From positions 1 to 33,858 of the forward strand of contig JAJFGP010000151.1 of NCBI GenBank assembly GCA_021776055.1: DNA of 33,858 bases, given 5' to 3'. Source of the stretch: Kiloniellaceae bacterium (GTDB taxonomy: Bacteria > Pseudomonadota > Alphaproteobacteria > Kiloniellales > J153). A program made the translations under genes and the position numbers. The notes beneath the pieces were generated by a model. That model worked only from the letters and a program-made list of their open reading frames with translations. It was not told the DNA's origin and did no database searches. Shown piece by piece: positions 24,082 to 32,288 of this stretch (the first letter of the stretch is position 1; every line of letters starts with the position of its first letter).

Positions 24082-24603
24082 ATGAGTGATGACAACGATA
24101 GCAGTCGCGTTTTTACGCCGCCGAATTTGCTGCGCGCAAAGGTGGGCAATAAGCCTGGCCCCGATCTCGATCAGATTGTCGCCAAGGCGGAAGCCGCGCT
24201 CACCGAGCTGCAGGATGACTATGAAGTATGGATTCGCGACGATCTAAAAGCTCTGCGCGAGGCAGTTGCCTCCTTGCGCCAAGAGGTCAACCCGACCGTG
24301 CTTGAACGCATCAAGATCATGAGTCACGAGATCAAGGGACAGGGCTCTACTTATGGCTATCCGCTGCTGACCATTGTCGGTCACTTCCTATATGGCTTCA
24401 TCGACCGCGATGAGGATGTCGCGGCCCGGCACCTTGCTCTTATCGATGCGCACGTGGATTTCATGGCCTTGGTCCTGAGCCAGAAAATTCGCGACGAGGA
24501 TGACCCTCAGGCGCAAGGCATCTTGTCGGGGCTGCAGGACGCGGCAAAGAAGGCGCACGGTGGTGACCCGCGTGCCGCGAGCGCGACGCGATCGGCGAAG
24601 TAG
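24082..24603 (+). CDS. Histidine phosphotransfer (HPt) domain protein
   Basis: This 173-residue protein has an HPt-like core with the motif SHEIKGQGSTYGYP, in which H82 is the predicted phosphorylated residue and K85/G86 follow as in the family (HxxKG). The surrounding helices (about 28-145) fit a four-helix bundle. ATG 24082 is chosen for the GGGAAG site about 8 bases upstream; ATG 24067 would add five residues. It lies 59 bp after the receiver gene and could carry phosphate between that receiver and a second one. No histidine kinase is in the window, so the relay's source is unknown. Its stop is 5 bp from the stop of the convergent Rieske gene. Confidence 0.82.
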   Translation: MSDDNDSSRVFTPPNLLRAKVGNKPGPDLDQIVAKAEAALTELQDDYEVWIRDDLKALREAVASLRQEVNPTVLERIKIMSHEIKGQGSTYGYPLLTIVGHFLYGFIDRDEDVAARHLALIDAHVDFMALVLSQKIRDEDDPQAQGILSGLQDAAKKAHGGDPRAASATRSAK

Positions 24604-24608
24604 CGGTC

Positions 24609-24980
24609 TTACGAGTTCGGATTCGCCGTCAAGACGATACGGCCTTGGGCATCGGTCTCCACCGGCACCGATTGCAAGCGGGCGCCGATGCATGGTCCCG
24701 ATAGGCAAGTCCCATCGGCGATGGCGAACTGCGCCCCGTGGGTCGCACACAGGATCAGGCCGCTATCCTCACTGATGAAGCGATCCGGCGTCCAATCCAG
24801 GGGCGTGCCCTGATGCGGACAGCTGTTCACATAGCCAAAAACCAGCATCCCTTGGCGAACGACGAGAATATCGCAAGCGTTAGCGCCGTCGCCTAAGGTG
24901 AAGCCCCTGCCCTCGCCATCCTCGATTTCGTCCAGTCGGCACAGGATGCGCCCGGACGCCGGAATGGCGGGGTCGGTCAT
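24609..24980 (-). CDS. Rieske [2Fe-2S] ferredoxin-like protein
   Basis: This 123-residue soluble protein has the two cluster motifs of Rieske proteins, CPHQGTPLDW (Cys-x-His) and CATHGAQF (Cys-x-x-His), so a [2Fe-2S] cluster with two Cys and two His ligands is predicted. There is no signal or membrane segment, so it resembles small Rieske-type ferredoxins or nitrite-reductase small subunits rather than the bc1 subunit. It would carry electrons to an oxygenase or reductase not identified here. It starts 7 bp after the EVE-domain gene on the same strand, and the two are likely co-transcribed. Its stop is 5 bp from that of the HPt gene. Confidence 0.9.
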   Translation of the reverse strand: MTDPAIPASGRILCRLDEIEDGEGRGFTLGDGANACDILVVRQGMLVFGYVNSCPHQGTPLDWTPDRFISEDSGLILCATHGAQFAIADGTCLSGPCIGARLQSVPVETDAQGRIVLTANPNS

Positions 24981-24987
24981 ACCGCGG

Positions 24988-25401
24988 TCATACGGTGGTC
25001 TTGGCCATTTTGCAGATCAGACGCCATTCCGCATCGGTAACGGGCAAAACCGACAGGCGTGATTGACGCACCAAGGCGAGATTTGCCAACTTCGGCTCGG
25101 CCTTAATTTCCTGCAAGGTTACCGACCGCTCGACGGGTTTGACCGCGGCGACCTCGACCATGCCGAAGCGGCCTTTTTTGTCGCTCGGGTCGAGTTCGTA
25201 TTCGCCGATGACCTCGACGATGCCGACGATGCGTTTCTCGTCCACCGAGTGATAGAAGAAGACCTGGTCGCCATGCTTCATGGCCTTCATGTTGTTGGCT
25301 GCCTGGTAGTTGCGCACGCCATCCCAGTGGGTCGTGCGTTCGCGCACCTGATCGTCCCAGGACCAGGACCCCGGTTCCGTCTTCACCAACCAATAGGCCA
25401 T
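24988..25401 (-). CDS. EVE domain-containing protein
   Basis: This 137-residue protein opens MAYWLVKTEPGSWSWDD and contains HWDGVRNYQAANNMKAM and the HGDQVFFYHS block, all typical of EVE-domain proteins (THYN1-like, PUA-related fold). Such domains bind modified nucleobases in RNA or DNA. The ATG at 25401 gives the family's usual N terminus; the open frame continues to 25509 but the added part lies in the intergenic promoter zone of the divergent MFS gene. It precedes the Rieske gene by 7 bp. The ligand here is unknown. Confidence 0.92.
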   Translation of the reverse strand: MAYWLVKTEPGSWSWDDQVRERTTHWDGVRNYQAANNMKAMKHGDQVFFYHSVDEKRIVGIVEVIGEYELDPSDKKGRFGMVEVAAVKPVERSVTLQEIKAEPKLANLALVRQSRLSVLPVTDAEWRLICKMAKTTV

Positions 25402-25513
25402 GGATTGCCTCGTTCGCGTGATTGTGACTGGGTCATTTGTCGATAGACTGTTAGCAGGTTGACCGCTAGGTGAAAACCGCACGCCGCCCCTCGTTAAGGA
25501 TATCAGCACAGCC

Positions 25514-26725
25514 GTGACCAGAAAAACGAAGTGGGCCTCCTTGACGGTCTTGAGTCTGTGCCAGGTGGCGGCGATGGCGCTGTGGTTTTCCGCCTCGGCG
25601 GTTCTGCCGGCGCTGACCGCCGAGTTTCATCTAAGCGGCTTCACCCAATCGCTCTTTACCAGCAGTGTGCAGGCCGGCTTCGTCGTCGGCAGTCTGACCA
25701 GCGCGGTTCTCGGCTTGGCCGATCGGCTCGATCCGCGCCGCTTTTTCATGGTCTCCGCGCTCATCGCCGCGGCGGCAAATTTGGCGATCCTGGCGGTCGA
25801 GCCCACGTCCGCGTGGGTGCCGGTGTTCCGCTTCATCACCGGCGCCTGCATGGCCGGCATCTATCCGGTGGGCATGAAGCTCGCCTCCACCTGGGCGCGC
25901 GGTGACATGGGCTTGGTGGTGGGGTTGCTGGTCGGGGCGTTGACCTTGGGCACGGCGGCACCGCATCTCTTCAATGCCCTGGGTGGCATCGATTGGCGTT
26001 TTACCCTGGTCGCGGCGTCGGTCTCGGCGGTGGTGGCCGGGTTGGCTATCAACCTGGCGGGTATCGGCCCCAACGTGCATGCCGCTCCGCCCTTCCGCCC
26101 GGCGTTCGTGCTCTGGGCCTGGAAGATCAAACCGCTGCGTCTGGCCAACCTGGGCTACCTCGGCCACATGTGGGAGCTTTATGCCATGTGGGCGTGGGTC
26201 GGTATTTTCCTGCACGCCAGTTTCGCTCAGACCTTGGCGCCCGAGACGGCGGCGTTTGCCGCGAAGCTGGCGGCCTTCGCTACGGTGGCCATCGGCGGCG
26301 TCGGCTGCCTGGCCGGCGGCATTTTCGCGGACCGGTTGGGACGCACGACCTTGACCATGCTGGCCATGGCGATCTCGGGAACATGCGCCGCGACGGTGGG
26401 CCTGTTCTTCGATGGCGCGCCGTGGCTCGTGACCGCGGTCTGCCTGCTCTGGGGTTTTTCGATCGTTGCCGACTCGCCGCAGTTCTCGGCCTCCGTCGCC
26501 GAGTTGTCCGACCGTTTTCTCGTCGGCACCATGTTGACCCTGCAGACGTCCTTGGGCTTTACGCTGACCTTGGTCACCATCCACCTGATGCCGCTGTGGA
26601 TTGAGTGGCTGGGTTGGCGCTATGCCTTTGCACCGCTGGCCATCGGCCCGGCGCTGGGTGTGTGGGCCATGGCGCGCCTGCGCGCCCACCCGGAGGCGAC
26701 GCGCCTTGCCGGCGGCAAACGCTAA
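25514..26725 (+). CDS. Major facilitator superfamily transporter
   Basis: This 403-residue inner-membrane protein has about 12 hydrophobic segments and the MFS loop pattern GLADRLDPRRF between helices 2 and 3, with a second copy (GIFADRLGRTTL) in the C-terminal half. The start is a GTG at 25514, with AAGGAT about 14 bases upstream; the first residues read (M)TRKTKWASLTVLSLCQ, the expected basic cytoplasmic N terminus before helix 1. Substrate and direction cannot be told. It diverges from the EVE gene across a 112-bp gap and its last four bases overlap the convergent YciI-type gene. Confidence 0.9.
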   Translation: MTRKTKWASLTVLSLCQVAAMALWFSASAVLPALTAEFHLSGFTQSLFTSSVQAGFVVGSLTSAVLGLADRLDPRRFFMVSALIAAAANLAILAVEPTSAWVPVFRFITGACMAGIYPVGMKLASTWARGDMGLVVGLLVGALTLGTAAPHLFNALGGIDWRFTLVAASVSAVVAGLAINLAGIGPNVHAAPPFRPAFVLWAWKIKPLRLANLGYLGHMWELYAMWAWVGIFLHASFAQTLAPETAAFAAKLAAFATVAIGGVGCLAGGIFADRLGRTTLTMLAMAISGTCAATVGLFFDGAPWLVTAVCLLWGFSIVADSPQFSASVAELSDRFLVGTMLTLQTSLGFTLTLVTIHLMPLWIEWLGWRYAFAPLAIGPALGVWAMARLRAHPEATRLAGGKR

Positions 26726-27000
26726 GGAAACACCTTACGCCAGGGCTTGATGGTGACGCTTTCGAATAGGCCGGCCTGGTTGTAAGGGTCGCCGGCGGCG
26801 AAGGCTTTCGCGGCGGCTAGATCGGCAAAGTCGAGTATCAGCAAACTGCCATTCGGGGTTTCGCCGTCGTCGGTCAACATGGGGCCGGTGACGAGAATCT
26901 GCGGCCGGTGTTTTTCCAGATATTCCAGGTGCGCCGGCCGGGCATTCGTTCGGATCTCGCCGCTGCCGGCTTTGTCGATACAGATGATGGCAAAGTGCAT
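26722..27000 (-). CDS. YciI family protein
   Basis: This 92-residue protein matches the YciI fold (dimeric alpha-beta barrel): MHFAIICIDKAGS at the start, RPAHLEYLEKH with the conserved His/Asp-type region, GSLLILDFADLAAAKAF in the middle and FESVTIKPWRKVF at the end. Members are small putative enzymes of unclear activity. A strong AAGGAG lies just before the ATG. It follows gpsA by 24 bp on the same strand, and the tsaD-gpsA-yciI order is familiar in alphaproteobacteria. Its last bases overlap the MFS gene. Confidence 0.9.
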   Translation of the reverse strand: MHFAIICIDKAGSGEIRTNARPAHLEYLEKHRPQILVTGPMLTDDGETPNGSLLILDFADLAAAKAFAAGDPYNQAGLFESVTIKPWRKVFP

Positions 27001-27024
27001 GGGGTGCTCCTTTTTGAATGATCG

Positions 27025-28029
27025 TTAGCGAGTCTCGACCGCAAAGGGCCGAGTCAGCAAGGCTGCGATGGTATCGTCGATGCTTGCGCCCTGTTCAAGG
27101 ATGGCGGCAATACCGGCGGAGATGGGAACCTCCACGCGGTGTTGTGCCGCCAGGCCGACCACCGCGGCGGCAGAGTGCAAGCCCTCGGCAACCGTGCGCC
27201 GGCCGGCCAAGGCTTGGTCGAGCGTTTGCCCGGCGCCCAGGGCTTGGCCAAGAGCGAAGTTGCGGGACTGGATGTTGGTGCAGGTCAGGGTCAAGTCGCC
27301 TAAGCCGGAGAGCCCCATGAGAGTCTTGCGCCGCCCGCCCAAGGCCCGGCCCAGGCGCGCGATCTCGGCCAGGCCGCGGGTGATCAGGGCGGCACCGGCG
27401 TTAGCACCCAGCTTGCGCCCGGCGACGATGCCGCAGGCGACGGCGATGACGTTCTTCACGGCGCCGCCAATTTGCGCCCCGACCGGATCATCCGAAAGAT
27501 ACGGCCGAAAGGTCCGACTGCCCAGGGCGGTCACCAAGGCGGTGCCCAACGCCGCATCGGTCGTGGCCAAGGTCACCGCCGCCGGCAAGCCACGCGCCAC
27601 CTCGCCGGCAAAGGTCGGGCCGGAGAGAACGGCGACCGGGTGTTGGGGCAGGACCTCGGCTAGAACCTCGGACATAAGCGCGCCGCTGCCTCGCTCGATG
27701 CCCTTGGCGCAGATGACGAGCGGCCGGTCGCGAGGTAGCACGGCGGCGAAGCACCCGGCGATGGCCCGCAGGTGCTGCGCTGGTACGGCAAGCAGCACGG
27801 CATCCGCTGTTGCCACCTCGGCACCCTCCGTGGTGGCCCGGATCGCCGGATCAAGGGGCACGCCCGGCAGGTAATCGGGATTTTCGTGTTGTGCATTTAG
27901 GCGTGCCGCTAGCGCCGCGTCACGGGCCCAGATCAGCGCCTCGCGGCCGGCCCGGTGCGCGGCGATGGCCAGCGCGGTGCCCCAGGCGCCGGCGCCGATG
28001 ACGGCCACTCGCTGTAGGGGCTTGTTCAT
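27025..28029 (-). CDS. gpsA: Glycerol-3-phosphate dehydrogenase [NAD(P)+]
   Basis: This 334-residue cytoplasmic enzyme reduces dihydroxyacetone phosphate to sn-glycerol 3-phosphate for phospholipid synthesis. It has the Rossmann motif [12 protein letters not shown], the [11 protein letters not shown] block, [16 protein letters not shown] with the catalytic Lys, and [19 protein letters not shown] near the C terminus. Length is normal for GpsA. Its start overlaps the tsaD stop by four bases (ATGA), so translation is coupled, and yciI follows 24 bp later. Confidence 0.96.
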   Translation of the reverse strand: MNKPLQRVAVIGAGAWGTALAIAAHRAGREALIWARDAALAARLNAQHENPDYLPGVPLDPAIRATTEGAEVATADAVLLAVPAQHLRAIAGCFAAVLPRDRPLVICAKGIERGSGALMSEVLAEVLPQHPVAVLSGPTFAGEVARGLPAAVTLATTDAALGTALVTALGSRTFRPYLSDDPVGAQIGGAVKNVIAVACGIVAGRKLGANAGAALITRGLAEIARLGRALGGRRKTLMGLSGLGDLTLTCTNIQSRNFALGQALGAGQTLDQALAGRRTVAEGLHSAAAVVGLAAQHRVEVPISAGIAAILEQGASIDDTIAALLTRPFAVETR

Positions 28030-29075
28030 GCTGATACAGGCCCGCCAACCTCGCCCAGCGGCCAGCGCGGCCGGGGGGCGAAGTCCAGCGGGTCACGCAA
28101 GTCGAGGCGCCGGCGCTCGATCCCGGCCCAGGCGATCATCGCGGCGTTGTCGGTACACAAGGCTGGGGGCGGTGCGATCAGATGTGTCCCGCCTGCCGCC
28201 GCCACCTCGGACAATCGGGCGCGCAGGGTTTGATTGGCGGCAACGCCGCCGGCGACGACCAGGGGTCCGGACCGGCCGCAGCGCGTCTGAAAGACGGTCA
28301 GGGCGCGCGCACATCGGTCGGCGAGTACGTCGGCGACCGCAGCGTGAAACGAGGCGGCCAGATCGCGCGCGGTTTGCGACTCTCCTCTCAACTCGTCCGG
28401 GCCGATGTCGACGATGCGGTGGCGCACCGCCGTCTTTAGGCCGGAAAAGGAAAAGTCCAAGGTATCCCGCCCCATCATGGGCCTCGGCAGATCGAAACGC
28501 GCCGGATCGCCGCCTTGTGCCAGGCGCTCCAGCGCCGGCCCGCCGGGATAGCCAAGGCCAAGCATCTTCGCGCACTTGTCGAAGCATTCGCCGACCGCAT
28601 CGTCGATGGTCGTCCCAAGGCGGTGATAGCGGCCGATGCCCTCGACCGCCACTAACTGGCAATGGCCGCCGGAAACGAGCAGCAGGAGATAGGGGAACTC
28701 AGCATCGCTGGTCAGGCGCACGGTCAGCGCGTGCCCCTCCAGGTGGTTGATGGCCAGGAAGGGCAGGCTACGGGCCGCGGCGATGGCCTTGCCGGTCATC
28801 ACGCCGACAAACACGCCGCCGATCAGGCCCGGCCCGGCAGTAGCGGCGACGGCGTCGATGTCATCGAAATCGAGACCGGCTTCGGCCATGGCGCGGGTCA
28901 CCAGCGTATCGAGGTGGTCCAGGTGGCTGCGCGCGGCGATTTCGGGCACCACACCGCCATAGGGCCGGTGCTCGTCCAGTTGGGCGAGGACCAGATTGGC
29001 GCGGATGTGCCGCTCGCTGTCGACCAGCGCCACGGCCGTGTCATCGCAGCTTGTTTCGATGCCGAGGACAATCAT
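28026..29075 (-). CDS. tsaD: tRNA N6-adenosine threonylcarbamoyltransferase
   Basis: This 349-residue ASKHA-fold protein transfers threonylcarbamoyl to A37 of ANN-decoding tRNAs, working with TsaB/TsaE/TsaC. It shows [19 protein letters not shown], the metal-binding HLEGHALT (His-x3-His), [24 protein letters not shown] and the late [10 protein letters not shown] block. ATG 29075 is the family start; the open frame to 29162 would add residues encoded by a C-rich repeat region and is rejected. It diverges from hemC across about 128 bp and is followed by gpsA with a 4-bp overlap. Confidence 0.97.
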   Translation of the reverse strand: MIVLGIETSCDDTAVALVDSERHIRANLVLAQLDEHRPYGGVVPEIAARSHLDHLDTLVTRAMAEAGLDFDDIDAVAATAGPGLIGGVFVGVMTGKAIAAARSLPFLAINHLEGHALTVRLTSDAEFPYLLLLVSGGHCQLVAVEGIGRYHRLGTTIDDAVGECFDKCAKMLGLGYPGGPALERLAQGGDPARFDLPRPMMGRDTLDFSFSGLKTAVRHRIVDIGPDELRGESQTARDLAASFHAAVADVLADRCARALTVFQTRCGRSGPLVVAGGVAANQTLRARLSEVAAAGGTHLIAPPPALCTDNAAMIAWAGIERRRLDLRDPLDFAPRPRWPLGEVGGPVSA

Positions 29076-29130
29076 GGCGGCGGAGACTAGCGCGCGCGCC
29101 CGGTGTTGACCACCGGACTTGAACGCCAGG

Positions 29131-29163
29131 TTGCCCCCCAACTTGCCCCCCAACTTGCCCACC
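29131..29163. repeat. 12-bp tandem C-rich repeat in tsaD/hemC intergenic region
   Basis: TTGCCCCCCAAC occurs twice head to tail (29131-29142, 29143-29154), followed by a third partial copy TTGCCCACC. On the complement this gives two GGGGGG runs separated by six bases, a possible G-rich structure upstream of tsaD. It lies between the divergent tsaD and hemC starts, so length change could affect both promoters. Confidence 0.6.
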
Positions 29164-29203
29164 GTCCTTGCACGCTCGGCGCCCAGGCCGTAATGCTTTG
29201 CTC

Positions 29204-30157
29204 ATGAGTGCGCAGGCACCTTTTCGCCTCGGCACCCGGGGCAGCCCGTTGGCGCTGGCCCAGGCGCGCGAGTTGCGTGCCCGCCTTGCCGCCGCGCATC
29301 CGGCGCTTGCCGCCGAGGATGCGGTCGAGATCGTGGTGATCAAGACCACCGGCGACCAGGTGCAGGATCGCGCTTTGTCGGAGATCGGCGGCAAGGGCCT
29401 ATTCACAAAAGAAATCGAAGAGGCGCTTTTGGATAAGCGCATAGATGCCGCCGTGCATTCCATGAAGGATGTGCCCACCTGGCTGCCGGATGGGCTGGTC
29501 ATCGCCGCCGTTTTGCCGCGCGAGGATCCGCGCGATGTGTTACTCGTCCCGGGTGCTGTCAGCCTGGCGGCGTTGCCATCGGGCGCGGTCGTCGGTACGG
29601 GGTCGTTGCGGCGGCAGGCGCAGGTCCTGCTGGTGCGCCCGGATCTCAAGGTTGTCCCCATGCGCGGCAATGTCGGAACGCGGATGCGCAAGCTGCGGGC
29701 GGGCGAGGTCGATGCGACGTTGCTGGCGCTGGCCGGATTGCGCCGGCTGGATTTGGCAAAAGAGGTCGCGGCGGAGTCCGCCGTTCTCGGCGCCGAAGAG
29801 ATGTTGCCGGCCGCCGCGCAAGGTGCCATCGGAATCGAAATCCGGGCGAGCGATGCACGTACGCACGATGTGATCGCGGCCCTTGACGATGCGCCATCGG
29901 CGGTGTGTGTGGAGGCCGAGCGTGCCTGTCTAGAGGTTCTCGACGGTTCGTGCCGGACGCCGATAGCCGCCTTGGCGGAGGTCGAGGGCGATGTGCTGCG
30001 CCTACGCGCCCTGGTGGCCATGCCGGACGGCAGTCGTGCCCACCGGGCGGAGCAGCGTGGCGCCGCCGCCGATGCGATCGCCCTGGGCCGGGCCGTTGGG
30101 GCTGAGTTGCGCGCCGCCGCCGGCTCGGCGTTCTTCGCCGCGCTGGCCGATATCTGA
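29204..30157 (+). CDS. hemC: Porphobilinogen deaminase (hydroxymethylbilane synthase)
   Basis: This 317-residue cytoplasmic enzyme joins four porphobilinogens into hydroxymethylbilane. It has FRLGTRGSPLALAQ at the N terminus, the KEIEEALLDKRIDAAVHSMKD segment split around residues 75-95, PREDPRDVLL, and the C-terminal DGSCRTPIAAL loop whose Cys attaches the dipyrromethane cofactor. ATG 29204 is chosen because the family starts just before the FRLGTRGSPL block; an upstream ATG at 29168 adds 12 atypical residues. It is followed after 32 bp by the hemD fusion gene, whose product uses its product. Confidence 0.97.
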   Translation: MSAQAPFRLGTRGSPLALAQARELRARLAAAHPALAAEDAVEIVVIKTTGDQVQDRALSEIGGKGLFTKEIEEALLDKRIDAAVHSMKDVPTWLPDGLVIAAVLPREDPRDVLLVPGAVSLAALPSGAVVGTGSLRRQAQVLLVRPDLKVVPMRGNVGTRMRKLRAGEVDATLLALAGLRRLDLAKEVAAESAVLGAEEMLPAAAQGAIGIEIRASDARTHDVIAALDDAPSAVCVEAERACLEVLDGSCRTPIAALAEVEGDVLRLRALVAMPDGSRAHRAEQRGAAADAIALGRAVGAELRAAAGSAFFAALADI

Positions 30158-30189
30158 GTCGGCGCAAGACGGGAGGCAAAAGAAGCGAC

Positions 30190-32271
30190 ATGCGCGTACT
30201 TGTGACCCGCCCCTTGGAAGATGTCGGTCCGCTGGTCGCGGCGCTGAAAACGCGCGGCCATGAGGCCGTCATCGAGCCGATGCTCAGCATCGAACGCCGG
30301 GCCGACGTATCGTTGCCGTTACCCCTGGATGGGGTACAGGCGCTGTTGTTTACCAGCGCCAATGGGGTGCGCGCGTTCGCCGATCTGGCGCCCGAGCGCG
30401 ACCTGCCCGTTTTCGCCGTCGGCGATGCCAGTGCTACGGCCGCGCGCGAGGCTGGGTTTACGGCAGTGGAGAGCGCCGGCGGCGATGTGACAGATTTGGC
30501 GCGCCTGGTGCGCGACCACCTCGATCCGGATCACGGCGCCCTCTTTCATCCGGCGGCAAGCCAGTTGGCCGGCGATCTGCAGGGCGCGCTTGAGGATGCC
30601 GGCTTTACCTTGCGTCGGGCGGCGCTCTATGAGGCGCAACCGGCGGTCGATCTGTCCTCGGCGTTGCGCCGAGGGTTGGCGGCGGGCGATCTCGATGTGG
30701 CGGTCTTTTTCTCACCCCGTACCGCCCGCACGTTCGTGACTTTGATTGAGCGCGCGGGCCTGAATGCCGCATGTGCTCGGTTGCAAGTCGTATGTCTGAG
30801 CGAGGCGGTTGCGGCGCGGTTGCAGCCGTTGACTTGGGCGCGGGTCTGGGTGGCCGCGCGGCCCGAGCAGGACGCCGTGCTCGCCCGTCTGGATGAGGTT
30901 GCCGCCGAGGTGGACGCCAGCATACCCGACTCGCCGCCGCATCCGTCGGATGGTCAGTTGGACGCGCACGGTGTGGTCGCCAGCTTCGGCGGCATACGGC
31001 CGATGGCGAACAAGCTGGGGGTTGCGGTTAGCACGGTGCAGGGGTGGCGCGAGCGTGGCTCGATTCCGGCCGGGCGTCATGCGCAAATCCGGGCGGCTGC
31101 CAAAAAGCACGGCGTCGAACTCGATCCACCGGTGCAAGCAAGTGCTCCCGCTGTTGCCCCTACCGTATCGGTGGAACCACGGCCAGAGCCGCAGGCCCGC
31201 CCGGCCGAGGCCGCAGCCGCGATACCTGCAAGCACGCCGTCACCTGTATTCCGTTTGGCGGGCGCCTTCGCCTTGGGCGTTATCGCCGTGCTGGTTGGTG
31301 GCGGCTTGGCCATCGTCGGCCGTGACGTGTGGCTGGCCGAACCGCCAGCCGTTGTCACTGACTCTCCGAGCGCCGCCGACGCGGCAAATTTGGAAACACG
31401 GCTGGCGGCCATGGAAAGCGAGGTGCGCGACCAGGCGGCGCGCGCGGGAACCGGAGAGTCCGAGGCTGCACAAGCGGCCACGGCGCGGCTCGAAGAAGAA
31501 TTGTCCGGCATACAGAACCGCCTAGATGGCTTGGCCGAGGATGTAGCGGGCGCGGCCGATCCGTCGGGTGTCGATGCGGCGGCGCAAAGCGCGGCCTTGC
31601 AGGAGATGCAGATGCAAGTTCAGGCGCTGGGCGGACGAATCGATACCTTCGATGACAGATTGGCCGACCTGCAAAGCCAACTCGGGGAAGTCGCCGTATC
31701 GAGTGTTGGCAGCGACACACAAATCGCCGGCGATGCGGCGTTGACCTTGGCCGTATTGCAATTGCGCGATGCGGTGCGCGGCTCGGCCCCGTTCGCGGCG
31801 GAGTTGCAGACCGTTCTTGATTTGGCGACGTCGCCGGCATTTGCCGGTGGCTCGGATTTCATCGATGCTCTCACCCCTCTCAAGCCGTATGCCGAGATGG
31901 GTGCACCGGCATTGGCGAAGTTGAAATCCGATTTTTCGGCGGTGGCGCGGCGCATCGTCACGCACGGGCAAGGTGCGGACGACGAAGACTGGCTGGCTGG
32001 CGTTAAACGCCGGGTCTCCGGTCTCATATCCGTGCGGCCCATCGGTTCGGTCGAGGGCGAGAGCCCGGCGGCTGTCGTGGCCCGCGCCGAAGTGGCGCTT
32101 GCCGCCGACGATTTAGCCGGCGCGGTGCGCGAGTTGTCGGTCTTGCAAGGCCCCGCCGTGGCGGCGGCCGGCGACTGGCAGACGGGTGCCGAGGCGCGGC
32201 TGGCGGTGCAGACGGCGCTCAGCCAATTGGGCCGCGGCCTGATTGCCCGGCGTGGTTCGGCTAGCGAATAG
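30190..32271 (+). CDS. hemD: Uroporphyrinogen-III synthase fused to HTH and mitofilin (Mic60)-like protein
   Basis: This 693-residue protein contains a HemD domain (about 1-240; MRVLVTRPLEDVGPLV, LLFTSANGVRAF and VFFSPRTARTF are typical), which cyclises hydroxymethylbilane to uroporphyrinogen III. A helix-turn-helix-like segment follows (about 260-312, with MANKLGVAVSTVQGWRERG), then an Ala/Pro-rich linker, one membrane helix (about 353-381), a coiled coil (about 395-500) and a mitofilin-like C-terminal region (to 690). Membrane topology predicts HemD and HTH in the cytoplasm and the coiled coil in the periplasm. Mitofilin-like genes beside hemD are known in alphaproteobacteria; here both lie in one uninterrupted frame. 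A GGGAGG precedes the ATG at 30190. hemY follows 17 bp later. Confidence 0.9.
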   Translation: MRVLVTRPLEDVGPLVAALKTRGHEAVIEPMLSIERRADVSLPLPLDGVQALLFTSANGVRAFADLAPERDLPVFAVGDASATAAREAGFTAVESAGGDVTDLARLVRDHLDPDHGALFHPAASQLAGDLQGALEDAGFTLRRAALYEAQPAVDLSSALRRGLAAGDLDVAVFFSPRTARTFVTLIERAGLNAACARLQVVCLSEAVAARLQPLTWARVWVAARPEQDAVLARLDEVAAEVDASIPDSPPHPSDGQLDAHGVVASFGGIRPMANKLGVAVSTVQGWRERGSIPAGRHAQIRAAAKKHGVELDPPVQASAPAVAPTVSVEPRPEPQARPAEAAAAIPASTPSPVFRLAGAFALGVIAVLVGGGLAIVGRDVWLAEPPAVVTDSPSAADAANLETRLAAMESEVRDQAARAGTGESEAAQAATARLEEELSGIQNRLDGLAEDVAGAADPSGVDAAAQSAALQEMQMQVQALGGRIDTFDDRLADLQSQLGEVAVSSVGSDTQIAGDAALTLAVLQLRDAVRGSAPFAAELQTVLDLATSPAFAGGSDFIDALTPLKPYAEMGAPALAKLKSDFSAVARRIVTHGQGADDEDWLAGVKRRVSGLISVRPIGSVEGESPAAVVARAEVALAADDLAGAVRELSVLQGPAVAAAGDWQTGAEARLAVQTALSQLGRGLIARRGSASE

Positions 32272-32288
32272 GGTCGGGGCTTTCAACC

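Noticed and set aside
25631-26689. 352-residue - strand open frame opposite the MFS gene
   Set aside because: Low-complexity Arg/Gly/His-rich composition typical of antisense of GC-rich membrane-protein genes; the + strand frame has clear MFS motifs.
28669-29090. 142-residue + strand open frame opposite tsaD
   Set aside because: Antisense shadow of the strongly conserved TsaD frame.
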